Under the pieces are notes generated by a model. It was given only the letters and a program-made list of their open reading frames with translations. It ran no database searches and was not told the DNA's origin. DNA of 64,000 nucleotides from Phoenix dactylifera (Eukaryota > Streptophyta > Magnoliopsida > Arecales > Arecaceae), in assembly GCF_009389715.1 (NCBI RefSeq), contig NC_052401.1:1042843-1106842 (forward strand), in the 5' to 3' direction. Shown one piece after another: positions 21,768-35,400 of this stretch (position 1 is the stretch's first letter; the number at the start of each line of letters is the position of its first letter). Made by a program: the position numbers and the translations under genes.

Positions 21768-23163
21768 AAGTGAGCGGCCTTAGCAATCCGTGGAACAATA
21801 TAAATGCTGGCCTTGGACTCCTGTCAATCGTACTTCTTGCTTACAATTCAAGACAAGTGGAGTTGCCGCAGGCATTGCGCCTGATTCTAGCTGTAGTCGT
21901 CCAGATGAAGTCCCTAGAATGCCGGACAACAAACAAGGCAATCCAATCTGCTGTTCTATTCGTCTCATGAAATATGAGGGTTGTCCGGAACGAGTCTTAC
22001 AAAGGTCAACATATGGGTGGATGCAGGTTGAAGGATATTAGGTCGATGTCGGGCCGGGTTGGATATTAATGAAGATTTCATGTAGTTGTCCCAACTTGAT
22101 CCATCGCTAACCTCAACTGAAATTGGGCGTAAAAAGGTTAACATTGGCACAGAAATACAATGTGACATGATCATTAACATTAGTCCCATACCGGAAACCT
22201 ATAAAATTTAGGCTCCGGTGAACCATCACAGTCTAGTCGTGCCCAATTTTTCATGTCATGCAAAGAGATAGATTCGGATATGTGGTGGGTGTCTTTTCGA
22301 TACACAGGAGATAGGTACAATCTTCTCAGAATATTTTAAAGGCTTTCACATGTTTCATTTCTAAAGAAGAAAAATAGTAAAATAAAATAAAATAATTTAA
22401 CTCCATAATTAGTTTAGCAATTTTTTTTAATAATTCATCGAGTTAAGAGTTAAGACTGACTATTACAAATGAGAAAATATACTTTGCACCATGCGCACGA
22501 CTCATCATGCACTTGCAGTGGTAACCGAGTAGATGGCATACTTTTGCTACCATTGAAAAGAAAAAAAGAGAAGGGGAACACGGCATGTCGGCATGTGATG
22601 CCTTGTTCTGCCTCTCTCTCTCTCCCTCCCCTGCGTCTGCTTCCTTGAATTGAATACAACATCTAGATTCACCTATACATTGTTATTATAATACCAATGT
22701 GGTGTTCATTTCAAGACTTAAACCTCATTAGTAATTAGACTGATAACAAACCTAAACTGCTTCAATGAAATTTACTCCATTAATTGCCAACATTAGATTA
22801 TGCCACTGTTTGCTCTATATATTATATATATGATTACATGTCTATGTACCACCAAAAACAATTCTTTCACAGTGACATGCCATGTGACTGCCTAACTGGC
22901 CACACCTCAATTTATGCAGGAAGTCAAAAAAACTGTCCCTTGAATACATTTCTATATATATAACGTTCACAAAACCTATGTAGGAAAAAGAGTAACTCAC
23001 TTTATTATCTCATCCACTGGTCCCTGCCCAAAAGTCACGCCTTCCAACCTGGCGTCCCAGAGGCAACTGCCCAGAGAGAGAGATGTGATCACAAGACTAA
23101 AGAAAAATGAATGACATGAAGGAATCAACTCTGATCTCTTTTCTCCACCCCTATCTCTTTCTT
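21768..23163. other. Spacer and 3' flank of the cellulose synthase companion gene
   Basis: No other gene recognised. Overlapping open frames at 21770-22190 show no known family. The right part (about 22990-23163) should contain the 3' UTR of the minus-strand gene. Confidence 0.4.
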
Positions 23164-24296
23164 CTAATCGTACTGGCAAGCTTTCTTGAGAGAGACGGGT
23201 TTGCCGAGCTTGGTCCTGTCCATCACAACCGAGCACTGAATGTTGGTGTAGAACTTGGGCTTGACCAGTTTCCCCAACACATAGGCTTTTGATCTCACCC
23301 TGAAGCTCAGCGTCAGGGGCACGGGCTGGCTGTTGGTTTTCGCCGGGGTGGCGCTAAGACTCGCTCCGCCACCGTAGAGAGGGACCTTGCTGCCCGTCAC
23401 CACCACATGGAGGTTTCTCTGGCTCTTCCTACGTTGGTAGAAGCTGTTTATCTATTGAAAATATAGCACGAGAGGAAGATTAGTAATTAGCACCAAAACT
23501 TATAGGATGGAAGCTTTGATGACAGATAACAGAGGAACGAGATCGCTCACAGTTCCACTGGCCAGCGTGAGTTGGTAGTAACTGAGATCCAGCGACGTCG
23601 ATGACACATGGACTCCGAAGAAGCTACCGGTGTTGCGGTATGTCATTCGAACAGTAGAATTCAGCGTCGACATGTCGGTGGGCACGAACGAGGCATCGCT
23701 GCCGGCTTGGATGAAAAAATTCTCGAACGTAATACTCTAGAAAAGATAAGAAAGTAATGTCATAAATATCCAATATATGTATATATATCATAATGACATG
23801 CCGAGAAATTCACCTTCATGGCGATTTCAGGCTTCTGATTCCGGCTTGCGCCCCAAAGAATTAGAGCAAAGAAAGAGAAGAGGGCAAAGAAAGCCAAGAT
23901 GAAGGCGAGGACGTAGCAGCGACGTGGGAGGCCCTTGGCGTCCTCCTCGTCCTCAATAAGGCCTTCCTCCTCGATGACGGCGCATTCCTTCCAAGACTTG
24001 TGGCGGCCACCCCTTCTGGTCCCATCGTTAGGGGTAACCTTCCTCGATCCCGGCTTCAGCGAGCCCGAGAACCGACTGGAGGACGACTCTCGTGAATGGC
24101 GACCCACGGAAGAATGGGAGTGGGGTGGCGAGCCCATCGGGCTCAGGACTGGAGTAGAGTGCAAGGACGTGGTCGTCTTCTCCCCATCGTGCGAGTCCCG
24201 CGACGGGCTCTGGACGTAGTACACTGGCCGCCGGGGGGATCTCGTCGGAGAGGACAGAGCGATGCTCGTCACCTCGGAGTCCGTCTTCGCGTGCAT
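23164..24296 (-). CDS. Companion of cellulose synthase (CC1/CC2-like) LEA2-type membrane protein, three exons
   Basis: A predicted 318-residue single-span protein in three phase-0 exons: 23814-24296, 23551-23736 and 23164-23451. The N-terminus MHAKTDSEVTS, the PVYYVQSPSRDSHDGEKT block and the GRHSRESSSSRFSGSLKPG block are signatures of Arabidopsis CC1 (At1g45688) and CC2 (At5g42860). One transmembrane helix spans about residues 127-150, followed by an extracellular LEA2-like domain with TYRNTGSFFGVHVSS and YVLGKLVKPKFY. In Arabidopsis these proteins travel with the cellulose synthase complex; the basic cytosolic tail binds microtubules and supports cellulose synthesis under salt. The loop before the last conserved block is short here and lacks the long Pro/Lys-rich insert I remember in Arabidopsis CC1. 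The start is the first ATG and matches the family. Confidence 0.92.
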
Positions 24297-27200
24297 CTCG
24301 TATTACCTCTGGATCTCCCCTGTATTGAGACTGCTCTGTTCTTCTTATTCCCGCTTTTTATCTCTCTTTCTTCTCTACTTCTCTGCGCTGGGAGGGCAAA
24401 GTTTCCTTGCGCCCCCACCGACGGTCACGCCACGTTTTCTTCTTTCCTTCCTTTGGACCGCGATGATAGCTGGGAAGAGAATAGGTGGGGAGTGGGGGAT
24501 GGGCTTCCTCTGTTTTTTTTTTTGGCCCTTTTGGCTTGGTATTGCGTGCTGCATGCCGTAAGGTAAGGGAGGGCTGGCCTTCAGTTTCACATGCCTTTGT
24601 TTATGGCTCTTACGTTGCAAACGAAGAAACAACCACGTGAAGTCACTGGGTCGACAGTTCATTTATTAGCTGGCTGCCTGGTTTGCTAATCTGGATTTCC
24701 ATGGGCAGGACTGTAGCTTTCTGACGAACTTTCCACCCGCATCTTCCGTAGTCATCTATGAATTTCACTCGGAGGAGCTACCATAAGTGGCATGAACTTG
24801 AGTATAAAAACTAACTATTTTCTATTTCAAAAACTTCTCCAAGTCAGGCTCTTCTGAATTCTAGTGCTTTTTTTATTTTAAGGAAAATAAAGCCCTTGGT
24901 ATTCTAAAAAAAAACTAGTATAACAGGAAAGTGTTGACATTGAAACTTTCACGCAATGAATGCTCCTGCTTGTTGGTCTGAAATCTGAATAAATTTCTTT
25001 TCTCCACCGCTTCGAGTACCAATATTTTCTATCCTGATTATCAAACACTTGGTTTGGAGTCTTCTAACTTTTTTTTCTCGCATCGATTTTACTTGCAAAC
25101 AATTAATATTCATCACAAATTGTCATTAATACCTGTAATTACTAAGAACAATGCGATGTATTGATGAGGCACTCGTAGCCTTCCACAACCAACATGGTAG
25201 CATGCAGTGTATGATTTGAACAGAACTTGGAAACCGCTTCCAATCACATCCTGCTATCATGTATCAATAAAAATTATTCATAAACATGAAACGGCAGGAA
25301 TCTTTCTACAATATTTGAAAATCCTACACACCGAGGAGAACTTTTGACTACTTGCAGCCATGTTGAGCATATTTTGGAAGGTAAAACACATTAGAACGCG
25401 GTTTTGCACACATAAAAGAAATTGGTTGGATCCAATGCTACTTAATGTTTAATTACTCAACATTCAACACCCTCTCCAAGCCATACTAGCCGTCATACGC
25501 ATGGTAATGATGTGCCCCATAACATTTTTTTTTTTTTTTGTTAGCAAAAATTAACACAAATCCTTGGGCTCGACCAGTACACAGCATCAAGATCCCATCA
25601 TTTGGTCTATTTCCAATAAAGCTTTTGTTATCGTAGGGATTAATCCAAGCGCTCAAATTGAACCCGGTCAAATCGCAAATGGGTCGGTCTCGCCGGCCAG
25701 CTGGTTCCCCGCTCCCGAGCGTTGACTCGAGCTCCGACACGAGCCGCGTGGGTCCCGCTACCCGCGTGTTCGGTGGCCCGGTGGCGTGCGGGCACCGCCC
25801 GGTGCTCGCGGCGGTACATTGCTCCAAGGAAATGAATTAAATCCCGTGGTCGGAGACTCGAAAGCATGAATCGGTGCGTTTCGTCCTTAATATTTTAGAG
25901 ATGGCATCATGGGAGTGCCTTGGAGACTGTGGAGTGGGGAATAAATACCGCTGCTACACGTATGATTTGATCTCACCCTTCATGTTGCTGGTGGTAGATG
26001 ATCATCCTCGAGATTGCCAAATCAAAATGAAGTAGATTTGAGATTTTTTTTTTTTTTTTTTTTGGTTACGACGGGCATGCCAAACTACACGAGTTCGGAC
26101 ACACTCAATAAAATTAAAAAATAAAATATCATGAAATGTTCTAAATAAATCCATATCTAGAGTACCACCTGCGTGTGTGCTAATGGGCGCTGCAAATATT
26201 TTCTTTTTATGTATTAGGTATACTTGATTGATATATTGATAAGTGGAACAATAGGAATGGATTACTGTTCTTTCATAGGAAGCCTTGAAAGAAAGTTAAA
26301 TAGGAGTTAGAAGCTCACCAAAAAGAAAATAGAGTTCTAAATTTAACCACTAAAACTAGTTTATTTTAGAGAAAACTTTTGGCAACTAATAAAGAAAATT
26401 ATTTATGCTACCCAAAGGAAATTTTATTTATATAGATAATTATTGGAAGCATTGTCTATAGAATTTTGTTGACAAAAATAAGAAATAATCATTAGACAAA
26501 AGAAATAGGAATGTCACACATAGGAAGGACTATTTTTAGAGAGATAAAAAAATTACAAAAGGAAAAGAAATATTGCAGGAAACTCATATTTTTGATCAAT
26601 TGCACAATCAGAAAAGATAGTAAAATCAATCTCTGAGATAAAGAAATAAAAATGAGAAGAGGTATTGAAAGTTAGAAAATTAGGGATGTCAATAAGGATG
26701 AATATTTGGATATTTTATTCGTCTTCGGACTAACTGAATGGGGTGGTTTTGACCAAAATTAAATAGGGAGAGTTTTGTTGATGCATTTAAAAAGTAAAAA
26801 TCATTCACTATTATTGTATGCAAAACCTTACCCAAAACAGAACGTACCCAGTATTTAATATCCTTAATACTATTTTTATTTAGTATAAATCTAAATTGCT
26901 AACTCTATGAGAATGGCCATTAGATAATCCTAGCCTCCTATCCGACTTAATGTTGACCATCCATAGCCATATTGCTACAAACCCTAGCACGAAGGGAGAC
27001 CGTTTTTTAGTTTTTTGGTTTCGATTTCATGATTTTTTTTAAAATAGCTGTTATGGTTTTATTATCTCAAAAATTGTTCGGTTTCAATTTTAGTTTCGGG
27101 AGGTAGTAATAGATTTTGGTTTGGTTTCAATTATTTTGCTATCTGCATCAAATCTACCTCATTGATATCTCTAAACAAAACACAACACCATATTCACCAT

Positions 27201-28390
27201 TTTCTCGTCAATAAAGGAGAAAAAAAGAGACCCAAATCCTTCACAAATTTAAAGAAAAGATAAAGAAAAGCTGACACTTTGCAAGGCGAGAGCATAGCTT
27301 GTATCTTTTGCATGAAAGCACAAATCCACCGTTGGAGCGTACAATAGCTGCTATAAGATCAATGTAGCGAATAAATGAGAGAGTTCAAAGTATTTTGAGA
27401 TCTGCATAGGGTGCAATCCAATAGTCAATATTACGAAAAACGAGCAATCATTCTTTGTGTGAAAGATGCAACCCGAACCAAGAGTAGATAAGGGTTAATG
27501 TTCACCCACGGCTTTGATTGGCCGCATGTGGCCAGCCCACGAGCGAGATTCTTCGTGCCAGCCTTAAGCTAATCTAGTGGCCCGCAAACATGGTGTCAAA
27601 TGATGGGGCTCACGAGAAATTATATTCCATACTATATGTAATATGTGGCTGTGCATCACGCCAATCATTTTAGCTCGTTCCTGCAAGCTCGATTCATCAT
27701 CTTGGCGACCTTCGTGCATGCCGTGCGGATATAATTTTTGGGGCCCATGACATTCGTAGGTTGCGTGGAGCGGAATAACTTGAGATTACTCGACAGTGAC
27801 TCAGTTAAGTGACAGAGTGCCACGTGGAGGATGGTGGACTCGAGGTGTCCATGGGTTTGCTAGAATTTGGATTTGGGTCGTACCGTATCAGGTGTATTTA
27901 GAATTGGCCGTGGGGACTTCGTAATATGTAGCTGGGGATCAGGGCTCACGAGCCAAGTAACCGACCAGGGGCAGTGGGACGGTGGTAGTACTACCACAAG
28001 CTCGCTTTTAACTAGAAAGCTCCCACAGGCGAGCTTTGATTCGTGCTGTTTTAGTAGCTAAGAAGATGCCTTCCCCACCTCCTAACCATTTCCTATTATT
28101 TTTCATTTTCCTCGTCAACAATGGAGAGCATAATATAAGGTGAGAGCAAGGTTGGAAAAACCAAGGATTAACGTGCACCTATCAAGGATGGATATGGTAC
28201 ATACCAAGCCAAGAAGGATCGAACTTATGAATGGAACCAACTAGTGCACATGGATATGCCTTGAAGCAGCCTTTTTAATCTCTAAATCTTAGCTATGGAT
28301 TTCTTATGATATCTTCATGTCTAGAGTTCCCACTCTACTCAGGCAGCTTCTCATATGGTGTTCTTCACCTGAGAGCTCCCACTCTTGAGC
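24297..28390. other. Companion gene promoter and repeat-rich spacer
   Basis: The first 300 bases are the 5' UTR and promoter of the minus-strand gene. A GC-rich patch at 25670-25830 carries open frames on both strands but no known domain. From 26040 to 27250 the sequence is AT-rich with homopolymer runs and a phrase (ATTAGGGATGTCAATAAGG, near 26679) like ends of hAT-type elements. No gene found. Confidence 0.4.
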
Positions 28391-28399
28391 TTCCTCAAG

Positions 28400-28901
28400 G
28401 TCAATTTCGACTGGTCTGTATTGGACGAAGGCATAAGAGGAGGTGCAAATTTTGTCATACGAGACCCGAACTTCAAGATGGTGGCAGCAGGTGGCTGCTA
28501 GTTATTCGACATTTCAGTCCTCGGGGCGGAGTTGAGAGCCACCTGGGCAGGTCTTTGACATGCACGACAAGTGCTACAGGCCAGCTCGGTTATCCTGGAG
28601 GGTGACTCCGCCACGGTGATCAGTTGGATCCAGGGAGTCCGAGGGATGTGAGCTCGATCCATCTTTTGCTTCGAAACATCCGGATGATGACGAGGGATGA
28701 TGGGGCTTTTTAGGCCAAGCATATTTTTAAAGAGGCCAACGGGGCTACGGATTGAGTGGTCGCTTATGTGGCTAATCATTCTAGAAGCACCTTGTGGGCT
28801 GGAGAGGAGGAGTTGCCTCAGGCACTCTGTAATTTTTTGTTTTCTAATTTTATTGGGTATATCTGTACACATACTGTATTAGAAATCCACCAAAAAAAAA
28901 A
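28400..28901 (+). mobile_element. Truncated LINE 3' end (RNase H domain remnant)
   Basis: From 28400 the plus strand reads as a plant LINE RNase H domain: VNFDWSVLDEGIRGGA, then GAELRATWAGL and VILEGDSATVISWIQG, with in-frame stops near 28499 and 28557 and frame changes after about 28650. The catalytic Asp of the VNFD motif, the GAEL Glu and the GDS Asp are all still recognisable. It ends near 28890 with a short poly-A run (28892-28901). It is a dead, 5'-truncated copy of the same family type as 9012-9475 and 52268-53290, and the least decayed of the three. Confidence 0.75.
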
Positions 28902-30547
28902 CACGAAAGAAAGTGCAGATACCGACTATTCGATTTATGATTTCATGTATATACCAAAGTTAGAAACATGCATATCATACACTCCAAATTATATATATAA
29001 TATAATGGCATTCACATAGGCATTTTAAAAGCAATTAGGATACTCGGAATCACGAGTCCAATTAAAAGGAACATATCGACAATTACAACTAATAGGTACA
29101 TCAAACACTGAAAAAGACTGCAGGTAGAATGAATTATTTGAGAAGAGACCAAATAAAATTGTGTTAATAGTGGCAGTGAATAACAAATTCTTCGTATCTT
29201 CATATAGTCCTTCGGTAGTGCTTCGAAATCATGTAACAATAACAATGATTGCAGTAGTCCCTCATCTAGAGATTGTGCCCTACCGACCGATCAGTCTGTG
29301 CGACCATTGTGAAAGCAATGCTTTTGCTCTTGACAAGGTATTAAAGATTTTTGTGAAATTATGCCACCTATCTCCCTTACCCTGCAATTTTCTTTTCAAT
29401 ACAACCACTGAACGGGAAGGAAAAAAAGAGGGAAGATAGAAGAGCCCTAAGCAGTTCTCAACCTTGACGCCGGCCCATGAAAAGGAAAGGTTTGGATTTG
29501 AGCCTGGTAGCAGTTTGGCCCAAAGTGCTGCGGTTTACCCTGATTCGGCTCTGACCCAGGCCCAACTGAGAACATAAGTCCACTCACTACAATCCGAACT
29601 AGAGCTGATTATGGGCCAGACATGGGACATAAAGTATATTGCATCTTAAATATCTCAGGCTTGAAGGCCGAGTAAAAATGTATATGGTTTAGGCCCGAGA
29701 TCCGGCCTACGATCAGCCCGGGTCTGAACCATGCTCTTTGTACCAAACCGAACGGTTTTTGAAACCTGGGTACGATAGTCTAGCTTTTGATGAAATTACT
29801 TGCAAATTATTCCATTCATGGAGGCAGGAAGAAAACAAATTGGGAACTTTAATGTAAAAGTTGGACACTTGGACTTAGAGATGATACGTCAAAGTTTCAG
29901 TGATTAAATTGATCCACTCAATATCTGATTCAGCAGATTCACATGCCGATCTACTCGGACATATCATCGTCTAATTGGCGGGCTAAGCTGTCAATTCACG
30001 TGCTGATCTGAACGGATATATCATCGTTTGGTTAGTGAGCTAAGTTGTCAGGTGTAATTTTAGATATGACAAATCTAAGCCATATTAGATGGTAATTTAA
30101 AATAATAATAATAATAGTATGATCTAGAATCAGTATTATTGTTATCTGATTTTTACCATCGGCTATATGTGTATAAATATGTATATAATGTAATGCCTTT
30201 CATGGCTATCTTTGTAATATAAATGATGCTAGTTAATTTGCCAATCCATTGTAAGCTTACTAGCTAGGCAAACTAACCAACCTTGGCCACTTGGTGAAAG
30301 CAAAACCATCGTAAATCAGGAAGATCATTATAGAAAAAAATGGTGATATTTTTTTTTGTCGACATTGCAGTTTGATGTACTAATATCTCTATATTTTCAT
30401 GGAAAAGACTCATTAATATGTATTGTAGCTGTCATTTATGAATTCCATGCAGCTCTCTCACTATAGCTTTGTCATATATGGGCCGCATCAGACCATCTAG
30501 TTTGTCATTTGCAGCATACATTTACAGTATGCCACGTCTGTCACAAT
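28902..30547. other. Repeat-rich spacer with a relative of the GGGCC-rich TIR element
   Basis: No gene seen. Around 29603-29760 the sequence opens TAGAGCTGATTATGGGCC and is rich in GGCC phrases, like the TIR element at 21387-21757, but no matching right end or target repeat was found, so it looks decayed or truncated. Confidence 0.4.
29938..30051 (+). repeat. Two tandem 57-bp units
   Basis: Unit 1 (29938-29994) and unit 2 (29995-30051) are head-to-tail copies sharing TTCAC(A/G)TGC(C/T)GATCT and GAGCTAAG-type ends; about 80% alike by eye. The downstream sequence has a GTATAAATATG motif near 30170, so the pair may belong to a decayed LTR. Confidence 0.75.
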
Positions 30548-30668
30548 CTAAGACCTTATCCAAAATAACTAGCCAAAAAATATTTTTTTAAAATTTCTTA
30601 GCCCTATCAAGATCTTTTCAATAAATAATCGATGCGGGATTGAACACACACCCTCATGGATCTTCACA
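30548..30668. repeat. Dispersed repeat, copy 2 (related to 21118-21240)
   Basis: Contains CTTATCCAAAATAACTAGCC, then AAATATT, CGATGCGGGATTGAACACAC and CCTCATGG, in the same order as the related phrases of copy 1. Confidence 0.4.
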
Positions 30669-32267
30669 ACATCAGTCCATAGTTCCGATTGCCGCTTGCT
30701 GTCTGAGGGTGATAACTGAACCGTGCCTCTTTGTTTTCTCTTTCGAGCTCGTCGGCAGTTGTTGAAGCCGTCACCGGCACATGACCAGGTGTAAGAGTTC
30801 TTTCATTTTGGACGACATGCCATTTAAGGGTATGCAAGATATTCAAGAGTAGATGAGATATATAGCCTCAGAAGGAGAGATCATGGTGAATAATCGGAGC
30901 TCTTAATTTGGTAGAATTTGAATATGAGCCTCTGAAAACAACAGAAACAATTAGTCACTTACAGGTGACTATCCATTTTGGCTGCAGCTCTCAATTTGCT
31001 GTGCAGCCCTCAATTTTAAAAAAATAAAATATTATGAAGTAAAATTGAGATGAATGATGCATCCATCCATAAAATTTTACTAAAAATACTGTGCCATATA
31101 AAAAGCAATCCAATCCACCGCCCCATGGCCAAGAAAAAAGGGAACCTCGGTGTCATGGACGCCAGTTTCGCGTAAACACTTGGATGCAAGACTCTCGTTA
31201 AAGTGGCGTCGCATAAAGATACAACAATCTCTATATTACCCAAAAAAAAAAAGACAGCATCCTCTTTCTTTCCTTCAAGGTGGCCAATAGTGACAGTAAA
31301 GCGTGAGCAAGGGGAGGGTCCGAGGCTGCCAAATTTGCCATTTTTCTTTGTCTAGGAGACAGGGTTGGGCTGGTGCTCCCCCTTTGGTAACTTGGCTTTA
31401 AGAGCCCATTTCTTCTCAAACGAATTAAAAAAAAAAAAAAATTCTTCAAGTTACGCATACGTAGATTTCTAACTTTGGTCTAGAATTATGGTCTTCATTG
31501 ATTGAGCTTAAGTTAAGGGTCAGGTGGGACATGTACTCCTTCATTTCTTATCCAAAGAGAAACAGAATAGAACCTGCTAAGCGAAGAATATAGAGTAGGT
31601 TTTAAGGAAGGAAATTAAATACTTGAGATTTGCAAAACTAGTTGCGGTGGTGAGTTGGTTTCCGAAAGGGATAATTAAATACTTCAACGTTCGCTCTTTC
31701 TTGCCATATGCCATACCGTGCATGCATGTTTCTTGAGTAGATATTTAGCACTTAACATGTATGATTTTTTTTCACTATTCCAGGTCTCATGCGCATCTGA
31801 ACTTATAGACATATTGCTGGATAGTTGAATCTACCATAAGATAAACTAAAATCAAATTACGTAAATACATCCACCTACCATAATATTGCTGGACTCACCC
31901 TTGCACCCTTTATGCAATTATTATTCTTTATCTTCTACTCATAACTCTCTCTACTCCACATTCATAAATTTAATAACGATCCATTTAAAAAAAAAAAGGG
32001 GGCTGGTACTGACTTTGTTTAGCTATGCTTCGATCCCTGGGTGGTCCTTCGATTCGAATCGCGTTCACGTATCCCACCGGCGCACTTTACGGCGCGTATA
32101 ATTTTCGTCTCTCTCCCGAGGCCCGGAACATCCGCGCCGTTGCCGTGCGGTACGCCATCAGTATCTAGCGTGCACCGGCAGCACATCCAAACCATTTCGT
32201 CTCCGCTCCCCGAGAAAACAGGAATATTCCCCTCCTGACTCCTATTTTAAACTTAATCATTCCCCCA

Positions 32268-32270
<3 letters not shown>
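30669..32270. other. Spacer and promoter region of the PI-PLC-like gene
   Basis: AT-rich spacer without recognisable gene until the more GC-rich promoter part after 32030. Nothing bounded was found. Confidence 0.4.

Positions 32271-32271
<1 letters not shown>

Positions 32272-32298
<27 letters not shown>
32272..32298 (+). repeat. CT microsatellite in the 5' leader of the PI-PLC-like gene
   Basis: About 13 CT units roughly 120 bases before the start codon. CT-rich leaders are common in plant genes (Y-patch-like elements and BPC/GAGA-binding sites). Confidence 0.8.
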
Positions 32299-32419
32299 AG
32301 AAGTTCCTCTAATTCCACCGCTCCAGACTTTCAGGTGCTCGAGTAGAAGAGAAACCTCCACTTACCTCCCTTTCTGGGCTTCTTTTCTAATCTTATTACA
32401 TGAATCAAAATAAGAGAAG

Positions 32420-35400
32420 ATGAAGGTATGTTTATTTTTTCCTCTAAATCTCTTCACTCTTTACAAAATTTCTAATTAGTCAAGCTTTTTTTTTTTTTTT
32501 TTTCTAACTACGATTGGTAAATTGCAGCTATCTTTTGTACCTCTCGTGGTATCATCACTGCTACTGCTTGGGCTCCTTCCCTCCTCTGCTGCCCCGGTCC
32601 GCTAATTTTTCCTCGTACGCTCTGTTTCTCTAGTTGTCGAATTGTTGAAGTGAAAGTAATAAATTTTGTTCCTAAATTTTTTATAGCTGGGGAAGACGTG
32701 CCTGGTCAATTGGAACTGCGACGCCGGGCTGCATTGCGAGACGTGCATCGCGGAAGGCGAATTCCGGCCAAGGTGTACCCGGATCAAGCCCACGGATCCC
32801 AAATCTAAGGTCAAGATCTCTTGCTGTTCTTTTATTCTTATAATTTGGGTAGATGTTGGATTCGATGTTCTTATTTTTTTGGATGGTTGATTTTGATGGG
32901 AACTGCACGAAACGCGAGGCAGGGGGGGAGCGATCTGCCGTTCAATCGGTACGCGTGGCTCACGACCCACAACTCGTTTGCGAAGATCGCCGCCACCCTC
33001 GCCCCCACGAACCAGCAAGACTCCGTCACCGACCAGCTCAACGTATGTCTCTCCCTCTGTCTGATCCTTCGGCGCGAATCTCGAGGCTGGATGACGGCAG
33101 CCGCGAGATTCGTGCCATTAAATTAGCAAGCACGCGCGCCATGTGTAGCCCGCGTAGATATTTCTTTTTAATGGCGCCGCCGTTGGGTCCGTTATGACGG
33201 TTTTTATTTAAAAAATGGAAAAAAGAAGGAACTTGTTGCTAATTTTGATCGGAAGTATTCTTTAAAAAATGGGAGAGTTTTTTTTCTTAAACATCCTAAT
33301 AATTTGTAATTATTTGGATTATTTCCAGGTGTTTGTTGTGCTTATAATCTAATTTAGATGCAGTCGGTCTGTTGTTTGGAGGAAAAGATAAGGAGTTGGT
33401 AGGGCACCAACTTGGAAACCCTTCTGCTCATGTTGGAAAATATCTCTTCTATACGTTTATTTAACTTACAAGTATAAATTTAACTAAAATAATAAGTCAT
33501 GATGTGCGACCTTCAAGAAGATAAGGATTAACTTGCTTAAAGTTCTACTTGTTCAATCAGAATTCATGTAGGAAAACGACATTACCTCTCAGCTAGTGGT
33601 GCACCTTGTGGTGCCGTGTAAACAAATCATTCCTTTCCCAATGCTTTTCAGGATCTCGTGGTTGGTATTAGTTTTAATCTGATGGTTAGCTACAGGTGCA
33701 AAAGAGGAACGTGGAGCAAAGAGTTCCTCAAAATATGATCCTTCATTTACACTACTAAGTGTTGTACGGCGTTCGATGGCCATCACAATTGTCTTTGTTT
33801 GATAGCTATCTATTTTTTTGATAGCGGCCATGTACAATATTATTCTGCAGTGCAAATTATGTACTGCTGAGGATCCATGCACGAGAAAAATTTGGAAAAA
33901 AAATTTCTCTTTATTTTGGCTTAAAATCATGTTGCACATGACCTTTTAAACATTGCATTTGTGGTGCTTGGATGCAAAGTAAAAGTAATTATCAAAGCAC
34001 AGAATTTGGAATACCACTAATCTTTTTTTTTTTTGGAGAAGATCGTATTAGAAGTTCAAAATTGCAGTCCAGCGACTGTAGTCTTCTGACCGGCTCAAAC
34101 ATGTGTGATAACTCTAGCTAACTGTCCATTGGACCCAAAGGGATGGACCGGATCTGTTCCCAAGTGTTTGGTTACACAACCGTGGACATTCCAATAGCAC
34201 CGACGTCATACTGGTTATATATTGGAATAGGCTTTTAATTAATTGGTTCCTTGAAAAACTTAGGCACAGTGGTAGCTAGAATAGTAATCCATGGAGATTT
34301 TGCTACATATATGACTAGGAAGACTTAAACCATCATTATCATTTTCTCTCTTTTTGATCCTTTTTCCTGAAAGAAACGAGGGAGAGGGAGAACCAAACCA
34401 TTTAATTTACGAGTAAGCTTCGACTCAACAGAAAGAATAGCATATTTATTGAACAAGGTAGCATATATTGTGAAGCAAGCTTTTAAGTCTTCTAGTTGAA
34501 CTTGGTTGACATCATGCAGCATTTCAGCTTAACTTTCTGGTTCTTGCAATAGTCTAACTGCCATTTGAATGCAGAATGGTGTCAGGGGCTTGATGCTGGA
34601 TATGTATGACTTTCTGAACGACATCTGGCTGTGCCACTCCTTTGGTGGCAATTGCTACAATTTCACTGCCTTTGTAAGTTTTCTGAAATAAGCTTTCTAG
34701 CCCTCTCTTGTGTCCGACTCTTCTTCTTCACTGATCCAAGTCGATCATTGATCAGAAACCTGCCATCGATGTGCTTAAAGAAATCCAGGCATTCCTCCAA
34801 GCAAACCCTTCAGAGGTCATCACCATATTTATTGAAGACTATGTCACTTCCCCTAATGGTCTCACTAAAGTGTTTACTGCCTCGGGCCTAAAGAAGTATT
34901 GGTTCCCAGTCTCCCGAATGCCCCAGAAAGGTGGGGACTGGCCATTGCTCAGTGACATGATCAACAAGAATCAACGTTTGGTGGTTTTCACATCGAAATC
35001 TTCGAAAGAAGCCGCCGAGGGCATCGCATATCAGTGGAGATACGTAGTAGAAAACCAATGTACGTTAAGACCTTGTAGAAAGAACATCATTTCTGCTGCC
35101 TTTTTTTCTTGCGGATCATCTTTGTATGAATTCCATGCATGCAGATGGAGATGGGGGGATGAAAGATGGTTCGTGCCCAAATCGTGCCGAGTCGTCCCCC
35201 ATGAATACCATGTCAAGGTCACTTGTTTTGATGAACTATTTTCCAGACGCACCAAATTACCCAGCAGCTTGCAAGGAAAATTCAGCTCCACTTGAGAGCA
35301 TGCTGAACACCTGTCGCAATGCATCAGCTAGCCGATGGCCTAACTTTATAGCAGTAGATTTTTACAAGGTAGGTTGCAGAACAATGTTTATTTCATCAAA

